The notes below the pieces were generated by a model that was given only the letters and a program-made list of their open reading frames with translations, was not told the origin of the DNA and searched no databases. Shown here piece after piece: positions 18,827-28,570 of a DNA stretch of 64,000 bases. The DNA is from Flavihumibacter sp. ZG627 (lineage in GTDB: Bacteria; Bacteroidota; Bacteroidia; Chitinophagales; Chitinophagaceae), in the NCBI RefSeq assembly GCF_000814325.1, contig NZ_JPHF01000003.1, positions 124,001-188,000 on the forward strand, given 5' to 3'. The stretch's first letter is position 1, and each line of letters begins with the position of its first letter. A program made the position numbers and the translations under genes.

Positions 18827-21109
18827 ATGAAAAAGGTCATCAATATAAACTTCCATGGCCGGGTGATCCCAATTGAGGAGACCGCTTTCGACCTGCTGAA
18901 GAACTATACCGAGAGCCTGCGTAGTTATTTTTCGAATGAAGATGGGCGCGATGAGATCATCAATGATATTGAAGGTCGTATTGCCGAACTTTTCTCCGAC
19001 CGCCTGAAAAAAGGTGCTGTATGTATCACTGATGAGGATGTGAACAATATCATAGCCTCTATGGGACGTCCTGAAGATTTTGAGGCCGCCGATGCAGACA
19101 ACACCCTGGGAAGCAGCGCTTCTTATACAAGAACAGAATCAACCAGCAGCCATGGTAGTGCGGGCGCAGGTTATTCCGGAAGCACGGCAGCTATGGCCCG
19201 TGGTCGCCTTTATCGCAACGCTGACGACAAGATCCTCGGCGGTGTGTGTAGCGGTCTTGCCAACTACCTGGGTATTGACCCGGTAATTATGCGGATCATC
19301 TTTGTTCTGCTTGCAGGGGCTCTGTTCTGGGTATATATTCTCCTCTGGATCATTGTTCCCTCACAGTCGCTCAGCTCAAATATCACCAAGCGCCTTTACC
19401 GTAACCCCGATGATAAAGTCATCGCCGGCGTAGCAGGTGGACTGGCGGTATATTTCAACATTGCTCCCTGGATTCCCCGTCTGATCTTCGCCCTTCCACT
19501 TATATTAGGTATTGTAGGCGGAAGTTTCAACGCCTTCTTCTGGGATTGGGATTTCATGGAAGGCCCGCGCTTTATATCAGGTGGACTTGGAAGTACGCTG
19601 TTTGTTGTATACCTGGTGCTTTGGATAGCTGTTCCATTTGCAACTACTGCAGCTGAAAAGCTGGAAATGAAAGGTGAACGAATAGACCTGAATTCGATCC
19701 GTGATACAGTTAAAAGCGACCTTGAAAATTTTAAGAGCAAGGCACAAAACTGGGGCGCTGAAGTAAAGGAAACTGCCCAACAATTCAGCAGCAAAAGCCG
19801 CAGTTTCTCTGCAGAAGCAGGTGAGCGTGCCCGCAGTTTCGCCTCCGAAGCCACCCCTGTAGCAAGAAGGGCAGGCAGCGGCCTGGGAAATGTGATCGGG
19901 ATACTCTTCAAAGCTTTCTTCCTGTTCATAGCTGCAATCATCGCTATCTCTTTATTTGCTGCCCTAATGGGAATCATGTTCAGTGGTATAGCAGTTTATC
20001 CGCTTAAGGATTTCTTCCTTGAAGGATTCTGGCAGAATACCCTTGCATGGAGCAGTATGATTCTCTTCCTTGGGGTACCAGCAGTAGCACTTTTAACCTG
20101 GTTGATCCGCCGTGTGATGGGTGTTAAAAGCACGAACAATTACCTGGGATATATTTTTGGAAGTCTTTGGATCATAGGCCTCTTCAGTTTTGTTTTCCTG
20201 GCCGGAATGGTTGCTCGCAACTTCAAAACCCGCGCTGGGGTTGAAAACCCTGTCCCAATGACGCAGCCTACCGCCAATAAATTACATGTGGAAGCTGTTG
20301 GTAACAATATTCGTTACTATGGAGATGACTGGTTTGGTATTGAGCTGGATGATGATGCGCCTTTCTATGGAATCAGTCGCGATAGCCTTATGCTGAAAAC
20401 TGTTCGGGTGAACGTGGTAAAAAGCAAGGACTCCGCCTTCCACATGTATTCAATCCGTTTCAGCAGGAGCAATACCAATATGAAAGCAAGACAGCTGGCT
20501 GAAAAGATCGAGTTCCCCATCAACCAGCAGGATAGCATCCTCCAGCTGCCCAAGGGATTTGCCATCACCAATAAGGACAAGTTCCGTAACCAACAGGTTT
20601 TGATAGTTATTGAAGTGCCTGTAGGTAAGAAGATAGAGCTTGACGGAAGTCTTGAAGATTACGAGTGGTTCTCTGTGAACACAAACCGCCGCCGTGGATT
20701 CAATGTAAGCTGGGACGAGAATTGGGATGACTCATATGGCTGGACCTCTGATGTTGAATATATTATGACCCGCGAAGGATTGGAAAGAACTGATAAACCT
20801 ACCGAACAGGAGATCGAAAAAGAACTTAAAGAAGGTGAGTTCAAAATGAAAATTGATGATGATGGTGTAATCATTGAGGGACAAGGAAAATTCCGTCAAA
20901 AGGATAGTGTTTATCAATACAAGGGACCTGAAAAAAAGAATGAAAAAGTTGATACAACTGTTATCCGTACGGAAACACGAATTTCCGGAATCAATAATGA
21001 TGATGAAGAAAACCGTAGTTCATTCGGCGGTAAACTTCAAAGGATCCGCAACATAACTGATGACATTGATGCCTCACCGTTATTGGTACTCAGCACTTTT
21101 CTTCGCTAA
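18827..21109 (+). CDS. PspC-domain envelope stress protein
   Basis: 760 aa. Residues 1-80 are a soluble domain with FHGRVIPIEETAFDLL and SMGRPEDFEAAD. Two PspC domains follow, each with a RLYRN-DDK...GGV..GLA motif and a hydrophobic span (~125-190 and ~188-270). An amphipathic, helix-forming stretch (~285-345) leads to further membrane spans (~355-475) and a C-terminal beta-rich domain. PspC proteins sense or buffer inner-membrane stress. Pairing with PadR is recurrent in Bacteroidetes. The final ~280 residues match nothing I can name with confidence. Confidence 0.88.
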   Translation: MKKVININFHGRVIPIEETAFDLLKNYTESLRSYFSNEDGRDEIINDIEGRIAELFSDRLKKGAVCITDEDVNNIIASMGRPEDFEAADADNTLGSSASYTRTESTSSHGSAGAGYSGSTAAMARGRLYRNADDKILGGVCSGLANYLGIDPVIMRIIFVLLAGALFWVYILLWIIVPSQSLSSNITKRLYRNPDDKVIAGVAGGLAVYFNIAPWIPRLIFALPLILGIVGGSFNAFFWDWDFMEGPRFISGGLGSTLFVVYLVLWIAVPFATTAAEKLEMKGERIDLNSIRDTVKSDLENFKSKAQNWGAEVKETAQQFSSKSRSFSAEAGERARSFASEATPVARRAGSGLGNVIGILFKAFFLFIAAIIAISLFAALMGIMFSGIAVYPLKDFFLEGFWQNTLAWSSMILFLGVPAVALLTWLIRRVMGVKSTNNYLGYIFGSLWIIGLFSFVFLAGMVARNFKTRAGVENPVPMTQPTANKLHVEAVGNNIRYYGDDWFGIELDDDAPFYGISRDSLMLKTVRVNVVKSKDSAFHMYSIRFSRSNTNMKARQLAEKIEFPINQQDSILQLPKGFAITNKDKFRNQQVLIVIEVPVGKKIELDGSLEDYEWFSVNTNRRRGFNVSWDENWDDSYGWTSDVEYIMTREGLERTDKPTEQEIEKELKEGEFKMKIDDDGVIIEGQGKFRQKDSVYQYKGPEKKNEKVDTTVIRTETRISGINNDDEENRSSFGGKLQRIRNITDDIDASPLLVLSTFLR

Positions 21110-21167
21110 TACAATCAACCCGGCCGCCGCATCCTTTTGGAAGGAAGGCGGGGTTGAAGTTGGAACT

Positions 21168-21197
21168 CCCCGGGCTTTTGCCCGGGGATCTTTTTTT
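21168..21197 (+). terminator. Strong intrinsic terminator after pspC
   Basis: CCCCGGGC - TTTT - GCCCGGGG, an 8-bp all-GC stem with a tetraloop, followed by ATC and seven T. It lies 58 nt past the PspC stop codon. Confidence 0.92.
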
Positions 21198-21229
21198 GAA
21201 GTAGAAAGGGAAATACCTAATTTAATATC

Positions 21230-21916
21230 ATGCAAGGACCCCGCCAAAAAATTGCCATGATCGATGACCATCGCCTGCTGCGGGATGGCATGGCCCAGCT
21301 TATAAATACATTTGATGGATTTGAGGTTTATCTTCAAGCTGATAATGGCGCCGACTTCATATCCCAACTTGAAAATGCGGAAAAGCCTGATATTGTTCTG
21401 CTTGATATCAATATGCCAGTAATGGATGGTTTTAAAACTGCAGACTGGATTCGTAAAAATCTTCCGGAAACACGTACAATGGTACTCACCATGGTTGATT
21501 CGAATGTGGCCATTATCCGAATGATCAATTTTGGCGCGCGTGGATTCATTCTAAAAGACAGCCGGCCCGACCAATTCAGGCAGGCACTGATTGAAATTCG
21601 TGATATCGGCTATTGCCTGAATCAGCATGTGTCGCCCGAAATGGCAGCCAAGATGATGAAGCCGGGTGATAATGTTTTAGAGGGAGACCTTATCAGCAAA
21701 TTAAGCGAACGCGAAACCATTTTCCTGAAATTGGTTTGCCAGGAGTTAACCTACCGCGAAATTGCAGATCTGATGTTTGTCAGCTACCGGACTGTAGACG
21801 GTTACAGGGATGCATTATTCAATAAGCTTGGAGTGATCAGCCGGGTGGGCTTGGTAATTTTCGCCATACAACATGGCATAGCAGATATTAATACTCAAGA
21901 TGACCAAAGAACCTGA
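21230..21916 (+). CDS. NarL/LuxR-type response regulator
   Basis: 228 aa. The receiver domain (1-~125) has the acidic pair in MIDDH, the phospho-acceptor Asp59 in LLDINMP and the conserved Lys in FILKDS. The C-terminal HTH (~165-225) has LSERETIFLKLV and the recognition region YRTVDGYRDALFNKL. No histidine kinase is next to it, so it is an orphan. It follows the terminator of the PspC gene and so has separate transcription. Its 3' end overlaps the convergent HAD gene by 29 nt. Confidence 0.92.
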   Translation: MQGPRQKIAMIDDHRLLRDGMAQLINTFDGFEVYLQADNGADFISQLENAEKPDIVLLDINMPVMDGFKTADWIRKNLPETRTMVLTMVDSNVAIIRMINFGARGFILKDSRPDQFRQALIEIRDIGYCLNQHVSPEMAAKMMKPGDNVLEGDLISKLSERETIFLKLVCQELTYREIADLMFVSYRTVDGYRDALFNKLGVISRVGLVIFAIQHGIADINTQDDQRT

Positions 21917-22601
21917 ATCCCTCAATGATTCCACCACAACCATTGCTGGTGGCATGAAAAACTGATTTCTGATCGGCTGTGGCTTCCTTAAGAACATCCT
22001 CAGCACCCCCAACAACAACACCGTTATATCCTGTCTGAAATAATGAAAGATCATTAAGAGTATCGCCCGCCACAATAATTTCACCCTCGGGTACATTCAA
22101 CATTTCCATCAATTTCCTCAAAGTGAAACCTTTATTAATACCACCTGGTAAAATATCAATGAATTTGCCTGCAGAAACGATAACATCCAATCCAAGTTCT
22201 TTTGCATTTTCTTCCAGCATCTTCATGTCTACGGCCTCATCATAATAATAAGAACAGCGTCTTTCCATTGGCACAAGCTGTTTCCTTAATCCAGGAACCT
22301 CCTTCATATAAAGGTCTACTTTAAGAGCGCCTGGCCAGCGGTCATTTATCTCAGACTGAATTGGTTCAACGGGTTTGAGTGTGGCGCCATCAACTACTGT
22401 TGCACCCACATCACATATAATATAATCAGGATTTGGAATAATAGGATCATCCAACAAGGGTTTCACGGAGTCTAACCCTCTTCCGGTAACAAAAACCACT
22501 TTAATACCAGGGTTTTCATTCAGGATCTTATACAGTTTAAGTTTTTCATCCTCATGGCCTCCTAAAAGGGTACCATCGAGATCGGTTGCGAGCAATAACA
22601 T
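21888..22601 (-). CDS. HAD-IIB sugar-phosphate phosphatase, paralogue of the fused domain next door
   Basis: 237 aa HAD hydrolase of the sucrose-phosphatase/Cof type. Motif I is LATDLDGTLLGG (nucleophile Asp7), motif II lies in FVTGRG, a Lys lies in NKGFTL and motif IV is AGDTLNDLSLF. It is about 60 % identical by eye to residues 1-232 of the next protein upstream, so it arose by duplication of that domain or gave rise to it. It probably dephosphorylates the same sugar phosphate. It lies 133 nt after the fused gene on the same strand. Confidence 0.82.
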   Translation of the reverse strand: MLLLATDLDGTLLGGHEDEKLKLYKILNENPGIKVVFVTGRGLDSVKPLLDDPIIPNPDYIICDVGATVVDGATLKPVEPIQSEINDRWPGALKVDLYMKEVPGLRKQLVPMERRCSYYYDEAVDMKMLEENAKELGLDVIVSAGKFIDILPGGINKGFTLRKLMEMLNVPEGEIIVAGDTLNDLSLFQTGYNGVVVGGAEDVLKEATADQKSVFHATSNGCGGIIEGFRFFGHLEY

Positions 22602-22734
22602 GTAGCAAATTTAAAATTTCATTCCCGTGCAAACTAACGCCCTGAATCCTCATTTATTGTATTGCGCTAGTTTTCAACGATTTAGAGTATATATTTTAAT
22701 CAGATTTTCATACTGCCTTTCTTTTCAGAAGGTT

Positions 22735-24996
22735 TTAAGAAGCTCTTTGAAGCTCGGGGTTAGAAACAGTGGCCAATTCAGACATGAAATCATTACTCCA
22801 GAATTCAATATCATAATAGCTTACCGAATCAAATAACCTGCTCATCCTCATTTCACGTTCTCCTTCTTCCATAAGAAGTGCCTGTAACAATACCTCCTTC
22901 AACGAACGTTTATCATAAGGATTTGTTCGCAGTGCATAACCCATCTCCACTGAGGCTCCAGCAAATTCCGAGAGGACCAGCACAGCTTTGTCTTTTTTCT
23001 TTAATCCCTGTACGGCAACAAATTCTTTTGCCACCAGGTTAAGTCCGTCCCGTAAAGGTGTGATCCAGGCGACATCGGAAACGGCATAATAGGCAACCAG
23101 TTCTTCGAAGGGGAAGGCGCGAAAGAAAAAATGGATGGGCGTCCACCCTATCCTGGAATATTTACCGTTGATGCGTCCAATTGCCTGCTCCAGTTCCTGT
23201 TGTACTTTATCATATATTTTCATACCTCTTGCCGGAGGAGTACAAATATTGATCAGCTCAACCTTTCCATGGAATTCAGGATATTGTTCCAGGAATTCTT
23301 CAAAAGCATAGATCTTTTCCAGAGGACCCTTTACATAGTCGAGCCGCTCTACACTCAGCACAATCTTTTTATTATCACCTACCTGCTTACGCAACTGTTC
23401 AACCAGCAGGCGGTTTTGGGGCCTTTCATATAATTCGCGTATATAAGAAGTGTTCACACCAATCGGGTGGGCTCCAAGCCTCACCTCCCTGTTACCAGCA
23501 GCTATAAGGCGGGGCATCTTTTCAACACCCAGGGGGCAACTGTAGGTAAGAAATCTTTCAGTGCAGTTCTGCTCCTCAAGAACTTCTACCGGCAGGATAC
23601 TTCTGGCCACATCAACAAAATTCTCTACATAACGCGGTATGTGAAATCCAATATAATCACATTGCATCAGGCTACCGATAATATCGCCCCGCCAGGGAAT
23701 TATATTGAAAATATCAGCGGGGGGAAAACTGGTGTGGTGAAAGAATGCGATCTTCAGGTCGGGTCTCAACTGGCGAAGGTAACCCGGCACCATCCATAGG
23801 TTATAATCATGTACCCATACTGTTGCGCCATGATCAGCTTCCATGGCTGTTTTTTCAGCAAAGAGCCTGTTGATTCTGAGGTAATGATCCCAGTGATCAT
23901 GGTTGAAGCTGGCTTTATCAATGAAGGAAAAAATGGTTGGCCAGAAAGCTTCTTTAGAGAACACTTTATAAAATAGCTCCACCTCCTTTTTCGTAAGACC
24001 TATCCTTCCAGCAAGCAGGTTTGGATATCGCTCCTCATCAATATATATATTCCTTAGTTCCTGCCCCTGCTTTTCAACTTCTTCCCATGCGATCCATGTT
24101 CCCGATCGGCCCTGATCAAAAAAGCCCATCAGTGATGGAATGATTCCGTTAGGGCTTTTGGGAGCGGTACGATGACTTATCCCATTAATAACCTGCGTCT
24201 CAAATGGAAGGCGATGGTATACCATCAGTAGCTGGTTTTCTCCTTCTCCATGCACAAGGTTGTCTTCTTCGGCGGCTGGATCAAATTGATTAAAGGCACT
24301 GAAGGCTCTGAAGGCTTCCAGTATTCCGCCACATCCTGTTCTTTTTGCATGGTAGATAAGGCTTTTGCCCATGGTAGCTTCTATCAGCGCTGGCTCCGCA
24401 TCACCAACCACAACACCCTTATAGCCTGTCTCATAAAGTGAAAGATCATTAAGTGTATCGCCGGCAACCAGCACCTGGTCTTCGGGAACATGGAGAAGCC
24501 TGATCAACTGCTGGAGTGTAAATCCTTTGTTCACCCCAGGAGGAAGGATATCAAGGAATATACCTCCAGACATTAAAACATCGCAGCCCAGATCTGTTGC
24601 TGAATCCTGGATGGTCTCCAGGTCAGTTTCTGAATCAAAATAATATGAACTTCTTCTTGACATCGGCACTTCCTGTCGCTTAAGTCCCCTGACATCTTTC
24701 ATACGATGGCCAACCTTCAGAGACCCGGGCCAGCGCCCTTCAATCTCTGCCTGGATGGGCTGAATGGGCTCAAGTGTTCGGCCATGAACAATAGTTGATC
24801 CCACATCGCATATAATATAGTCGGGATTGGGTATAACAGGATCATTGAGAAGTGGGATTACCGTCTCCAGTCCCCTTCCCGTAACAAATACCAGGCGGAT
24901 AGAGGGATTTTCACGGATCACCCGGTATAGCTGTTGTTTGTCAGCGCTCTTTCCTCCTAAAAATGTTCCATCAAGGTCTGTTGCAAGTAATAGCAT
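22735..24996 (-). CDS. HAD phosphatase-GT20 fusion, probable glucosylglycerol-phosphate synthase/phosphatase
   Basis: 753 aa. Residues 1-~235 are a HAD-IIB phosphatase (DLDGT at 7-11, GDTLND at 179-184). Residues ~253-740 are a GT20 synthase. The synthase half has SPNGIIPSL at 281-289, where trehalose-phosphate synthases have a Gly-Gly loop, plus SKEAFWPTIFSF, VHDYNLW, FHIPRYVENFVDVARS and ITPLRDGLNLVAKE. From memory these match cyanobacterial GgpS closely. Fused phosphatase-first enzymes of this type are known as GgpPS. The product would be the compatible solute glucosylglycerol from an NDP-glucose and glycerol 3-phosphate. gpsA lies 9 nt upstream. Trehalose-6-phosphate synthase is the alternative. 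Confidence 0.75.
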   Translation of the reverse strand: MLLLATDLDGTFLGGKSADKQQLYRVIRENPSIRLVFVTGRGLETVIPLLNDPVIPNPDYIICDVGSTIVHGRTLEPIQPIQAEIEGRWPGSLKVGHRMKDVRGLKRQEVPMSRRSSYYFDSETDLETIQDSATDLGCDVLMSGGIFLDILPPGVNKGFTLQQLIRLLHVPEDQVLVAGDTLNDLSLYETGYKGVVVGDAEPALIEATMGKSLIYHAKRTGCGGILEAFRAFSAFNQFDPAAEEDNLVHGEGENQLLMVYHRLPFETQVINGISHRTAPKSPNGIIPSLMGFFDQGRSGTWIAWEEVEKQGQELRNIYIDEERYPNLLAGRIGLTKKEVELFYKVFSKEAFWPTIFSFIDKASFNHDHWDHYLRINRLFAEKTAMEADHGATVWVHDYNLWMVPGYLRQLRPDLKIAFFHHTSFPPADIFNIIPWRGDIIGSLMQCDYIGFHIPRYVENFVDVARSILPVEVLEEQNCTERFLTYSCPLGVEKMPRLIAAGNREVRLGAHPIGVNTSYIRELYERPQNRLLVEQLRKQVGDNKKIVLSVERLDYVKGPLEKIYAFEEFLEQYPEFHGKVELINICTPPARGMKIYDKVQQELEQAIGRINGKYSRIGWTPIHFFFRAFPFEELVAYYAVSDVAWITPLRDGLNLVAKEFVAVQGLKKKDKAVLVLSEFAGASVEMGYALRTNPYDKRSLKEVLLQALLMEEGEREMRMSRLFDSVSYYDIEFWSNDFMSELATVSNPELQRAS

Positions 24997-25005
24997 AATA
25001 GTTTT

Positions 25006-26004
25006 TTAACGTAAATAATGTTCAAGCAGCTTTATCTCATTGAAAGGGGCCGCTTGTTTATACAGAATTCTATACACAGCTGATAAAAGTGGTAATTGCA
25101 GTCCGGCTCCGATTGCCTGCCGGTACAACCCTTCTGCTGCCGGATAGCCTTCGGCGGTCATCTGCATCTGAGCTTTTGCCATTGTTACAGAATAACCCCT
25201 GCCGATCAACTGTCCGAAATTGCCATTGCGGCTAAAGGGTGAATATGCTGTAACAAGCAGGTCGCCGAAGTACGCAGAATCGTTAAGATCGCGATTGCCG
25301 GGATCCAGTGCATCCAGCAGCATATTGGTTTCCCTCATTGCATTGCTAATAACAACGGCCAGGAAATTATCACCATAATTCATCCCCCGAACCAGTCCTG
25401 CTGCAATGCCAACTACATTCTTCATGATAGCTGCAAGTTCTACCCCCATCGGATCCGGATTGGTGATAACACGCAGGTAATGGCATGTTATTTCTGCCGC
25501 CAGTTCACTAACAGCTTTATCATTTCGACCGCTGATGGTCAGGAACGTTCTTCGGCCCATGGCAATCTCTTCGGCATGGCATGGACCGCCGAGCACGATG
25601 ATTTCAGATACCGATAACTGGAACCGGCGTGCCAGGTATACCGATGGGAAATCTCCTGTAGAAGGAACAACTCCTTTTATGGAAACCAGCAATTGTTTAT
25701 GTTTTGGAAATTCACCTTCCCACACGGAGATGGTGCTTTCCAGAAAGGCAGATGGAACAGCAAATAAAATATTGTCACTGGCCTCAAGGGCCTCCATCAG
25801 ATCCGTTACAGGATTGATGCGTTCTAGTTCTAACTGAACATAACTGAGATAATGTGGGGGCCTGCCATGGCCGAGGATAAAATCTACGTTTTCCTGTGAC
25901 CTTAATTGCCAGGTGACATAGAACCCACTTTCAGAAAAGATCTTCACTAACGCTGTTGCCCAACTGCCGCTACCGATTATGGTAATACGTTTTTTATGGG
26001 GCAT
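25006..26004 (-). CDS. gpsA: Glycerol-3-phosphate dehydrogenase (NAD(P)+)
   Basis: 332 aa. GpsA reduces dihydroxyacetone phosphate to sn-glycerol 3-phosphate. The Rossmann motif ITIIGSGSWATAL is at the N-terminus. Other family segments are GGPCHAEEIAMG, VGIAAGL and SAYFGDLLVTAYSPFSRNGNFG. It is the first gene of an apparent operon, 9 nt ahead of the GT20 fusion, which suggests that it supplies acceptor for glucosylglycerol as well as phospholipid precursor. The -7 promoter element lies only 4 nt before the ATG. Confidence 0.93.
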   Translation of the reverse strand: MPHKKRITIIGSGSWATALVKIFSESGFYVTWQLRSQENVDFILGHGRPPHYLSYVQLELERINPVTDLMEALEASDNILFAVPSAFLESTISVWEGEFPKHKQLLVSIKGVVPSTGDFPSVYLARRFQLSVSEIIVLGGPCHAEEIAMGRRTFLTISGRNDKAVSELAAEITCHYLRVITNPDPMGVELAAIMKNVVGIAAGLVRGMNYGDNFLAVVISNAMRETNMLLDALDPGNRDLNDSAYFGDLLVTAYSPFSRNGNFGQLIGRGYSVTMAKAQMQMTAEGYPAAEGLYRQAIGAGLQLPLLSAVYRILYKQAAPFNEIKLLEHYLR

Positions 26005-26008
26005 GGCA

Positions 26009-26016
26009 CAAAGGTA
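26009..26016 (-). promoter_or_regulatory. gpsA promoter, -7 element
   Basis: TACCTTTG on the minus strand, matching TAnnTTTG, ends 4 nt before the gpsA ATG. If it is used, the mRNA would be leaderless or nearly so. Confidence 0.5.
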
Positions 26017-26143
26017 ACTTCTATGTACGGGTCAGAAAATCCCCCCTCAACTACAGATACTATAACTAACCAGTAACCAGTGTGTTATGAAGCATATTTT
26101 AATGGTATTTTCATATCATCAGTCTCATACCAACGCTTTGCGC

Positions 26144-26151
26144 TACTTTTG
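26144..26151 (+). promoter_or_regulatory. gcvT promoter, -7 element
   Basis: TACTTTTG (TAnnTTTG) lies 21 nt before the chosen gcvT ATG. It sits inside the longer possible reading frame, which argues against the upstream start. Confidence 0.6.
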
Positions 26152-26172
26152 CAGCCTTACAAATGCAGCTAT

Positions 26173-27258
26173 ATGAAGAACACAGCTTTTACGCAGAAGC
26201 ACCTCGCCGCAGGTGCAAAAATGGCCCCTTTTGCGGGGTTTAATATGCCTATATCCTACACTGGCATCAATGATGAACACGCAGCTGTTCGCAACAATGC
26301 GGGTGTATTTGATGTGAGCCATATGGGCGAATTCATCCTGAAAGGAGAAGGCGCTCTTGACCTGATCCAGCGGATCACTACAAACGATGCATCGAAACTC
26401 TCTGCCGGTAAAGCTCAATACAGCGCCCTTACCAACAATGAAGGCGGAATCGTTGATGACCTTCTGGTATATTGCCTCGAACCCAATAAATCATATATGC
26501 TGGTAGTGAATGCCGGTAATATTCAAAAAGATTGGAATTGGATAAGTGCTCTTAATACTGCAGGGGTGGAGATGCATAATATTTCCGAAAAAACATGCCT
26601 CCTCGCGGTTCAGGGTCCTAATGCAACAAAGATCCTACAGCCACTAACTGAGATGGATATCCTAAATCTCAAATATTACACATTTACAAAGGGAAAATTT
26701 GCCGGTGTTGATAATGTTCTTATAAGTGCAACTGGTTATACTGGTGCCGGGGGTGTGGAGATTTATTTTGAAGACATTAATGGTGCAGCCGATATTATCT
26801 GGGATGCCATTTTTGAAGCAGGTAAAACAGCGGGTATTAAACCGATCGGTTTGGGAGCCCGTGATACACTACGCCTTGAAATGGGATTCTGTTTATATGG
26901 CAATGATATAGATGATACAACTTCTCCCCTGGAAGCGGGCCTTGGCTGGATCACTCGCTTCACCAAGAACTTCACTGCGAGTTCTATACTGGAAAAGCAA
27001 AAATCAGAGGGCGTAAAAAGAAAGCTTGTTGGGTTTGAAATGATAGACAAAGGAATTCCGCGCCACGATTACCAAATTGCAGATGCTGAAGGAAATATCA
27101 TCGGAAAGGTAACCAGCGGAACCCAGGCACCTTCACTGCAAAAAGCCATCGGTATGGGTTATGTAACCACAGAAAACACCCATACAGATAATGAAATCTA
27201 TATTTTAATCAGAGATAAAAAATTAAAAGCGAAAGTTGTAAAGCTTCCCTTTCAATAA
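26173..27258 (+). CDS. gcvT: Glycine cleavage system T protein (aminomethyltransferase)
   Basis: About 361 aa from the ATG at 26173, the normal length. An in-frame start at 26080 would place the promoter inside the gene. GcvT takes the aminomethyl group from lipoylated H protein, passes a methylene to tetrahydrofolate and releases ammonia. Motifs include [42 protein letters not shown] and [19 protein letters not shown]. No gcvH or gcvP is in the window. An intrinsic terminator follows. Confidence 0.95.
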   Translation: MKNTAFTQKHLAAGAKMAPFAGFNMPISYTGINDEHAAVRNNAGVFDVSHMGEFILKGEGALDLIQRITTNDASKLSAGKAQYSALTNNEGGIVDDLLVYCLEPNKSYMLVVNAGNIQKDWNWISALNTAGVEMHNISEKTCLLAVQGPNATKILQPLTEMDILNLKYYTFTKGKFAGVDNVLISATGYTGAGGVEIYFEDINGAADIIWDAIFEAGKTAGIKPIGLGARDTLRLEMGFCLYGNDIDDTTSPLEAGLGWITRFTKNFTASSILEKQKSEGVKRKLVGFEMIDKGIPRHDYQIADAEGNIIGKVTSGTQAPSLQKAIGMGYVTTENTHTDNEIYILIRDKKLKAKVVKLPFQ

Positions 27259-27281
27259 TCACTCAAACACTTACAGAGGAG

Positions 27282-27311
27282 GCCGCAGTGATGATCAACT
27301 GCGGCTTTTTT
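27282..27311 (+). terminator. Intrinsic terminator after gcvT
   Basis: GCCGCAGT - 8 nt - ACTGCGGC followed by six T, starting 23 nt past the gcvT stop codon. Confidence 0.9.
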
Positions 27312-27368
27312 AATATAAATTTAATAGTTCCCTCACTGCTCAAAAGCAGCCGTATAAAGGGTTTTCCG

Positions 27369-27376
27369 TAATTTTG
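27369..27376 (+). promoter_or_regulatory. mscS promoter, -7 element
   Basis: TAATTTTG matches TAnnTTTG, 70 nt before the MscS start codon. Confidence 0.5.
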
Positions 27377-27446
27377 CAACCACTGCTTTCTTACCTGCAC
27401 AACTGCTCATCCAGCACAATTATAAGTAGTAAAAAAAATTCTGACC

Positions 27447-28532
27447 ATGAATGATATACTGAACCAATCATTTTGGGGTAATACCTATTTACAATATATC
27501 ATTGCCTTTGGCGGCATACTTGTTGCCTGGATCATTATCAGGCTTCTTAAAAAATTCGTTATACGAAAAATACAGAAACTTGTTGCCGGCACTGATAACC
27601 AGTTAGATGATATGGCATTTGAAGCGGTAGAGAAATTTGTCCTTCCCTTCGTATACCTTCTTATCAATTACAATATAATCAACCAGCTCACACTACACCC
27701 AAAGGTGGCTAGCATACTGCGGGTAGCCATTGCAGTGATAAGCGTGTATTATATTGTCAGGATAATCAATCATATTCTTACAGCTTCCCTGAAGAGGTAC
27801 ATGGAGCGCAAACTGGAATCACCTGAAAGGATCCGGCAGATGGGTGGTGTGATCATTGTACTGAAAGCTATCGTATGGTTCATGGGAATTGTATTATTGC
27901 TTGACAACATGGGCTATAATGTTGCAACCATTCTTGCTGGTATGGGTATCGGAGGTATTGCTATTGCATTGGCTGCCCAGAATATACTCGGTGACCTTTT
28001 CAGTTATTTCGTTATTTTCTTTGATAAACCTTTTGAGATCGGTGATTTTGTTAATGCAGAAGGTAAATCAGGTACTGTGGAATACATTGGTATCCGCACC
28101 ACAAGGATCAGGAGTATTTCGGGGGAAGAGGTGGTATTATCCAACACAAAGCTCACCGGAAACGCGCTCCACAACTACAAGCGTATGCAGCGCAGGAGGA
28201 TTGCCTTTTCAACAGGTGTTACATACCAGACCAGTGCCGAACAGCTTAAAAAAATCCCTTCCATCATGGAGGAGGCCGTTCGCCGACAGGAAACACTCAG
28301 TTTTGACAGGGCCCACCTCGCCTCCTTTGGGGATTTCAGCATAAACTTTGAAACGGTCTATTTTGTTGACAGTGCTGATTATATGGTTCATATGGATGCG
28401 CAGCAGGCGGTATTACAATATATTTTCGAGGCTTTTGAGAAGGAGAATATTCAGTTTGCCTATCCCACACAAACACTATTCCTGGAAAACCAAACCAAAG
28501 AACAATCTGTTGAAGAACAGCTGCTTTCATAA
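27447..28532 (+). CDS. MscS-family mechanosensitive channel
   Basis: 361 aa. Three to four N-terminal hydrophobic spans precede the pore helix ILAGMGIGGIAIALAAQ, with the Gly/Ala packing typical of MscS TM3. LGDLFSYFVIFFDKPFEIGDFV then enters the beta domain, and an alpha/beta vestibule domain follows. MscS channels open on membrane tension to release solutes under hypo-osmotic shock. This agrees with the compatible-solute operon a few kb away, although no regulatory link is seen. It has its own promoter. Confidence 0.93.
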   Translation: MNDILNQSFWGNTYLQYIIAFGGILVAWIIIRLLKKFVIRKIQKLVAGTDNQLDDMAFEAVEKFVLPFVYLLINYNIINQLTLHPKVASILRVAIAVISVYYIVRIINHILTASLKRYMERKLESPERIRQMGGVIIVLKAIVWFMGIVLLLDNMGYNVATILAGMGIGGIAIALAAQNILGDLFSYFVIFFDKPFEIGDFVNAEGKSGTVEYIGIRTTRIRSISGEEVVLSNTKLTGNALHNYKRMQRRRIAFSTGVTYQTSAEQLKKIPSIMEEAVRRQETLSFDRAHLASFGDFSINFETVYFVDSADYMVHMDAQQAVLQYIFEAFEKENIQFAYPTQTLFLENQTKEQSVEEQLLS

Positions 28533-28570
28533 TGCAAATCCTTCCTTATTTTTAAGGAAACCTTGCAGCC

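Noticed and set aside
22735-24996. First reading of the fused gene as a plain trehalose-6-phosphate synthase/phosphatase
   Set aside because: The phosphatase is at the N-terminus, not the C-terminus, and the synthase loop and long segments fit GgpS better; kept as the alternative.
28542-28559. Small 7-bp hairpin TTCCTTA/TAAGGAA before the ChbG-like gene
   Set aside because: It is AT-rich with no U-run after it, too weak to call a terminator of the MscS gene.
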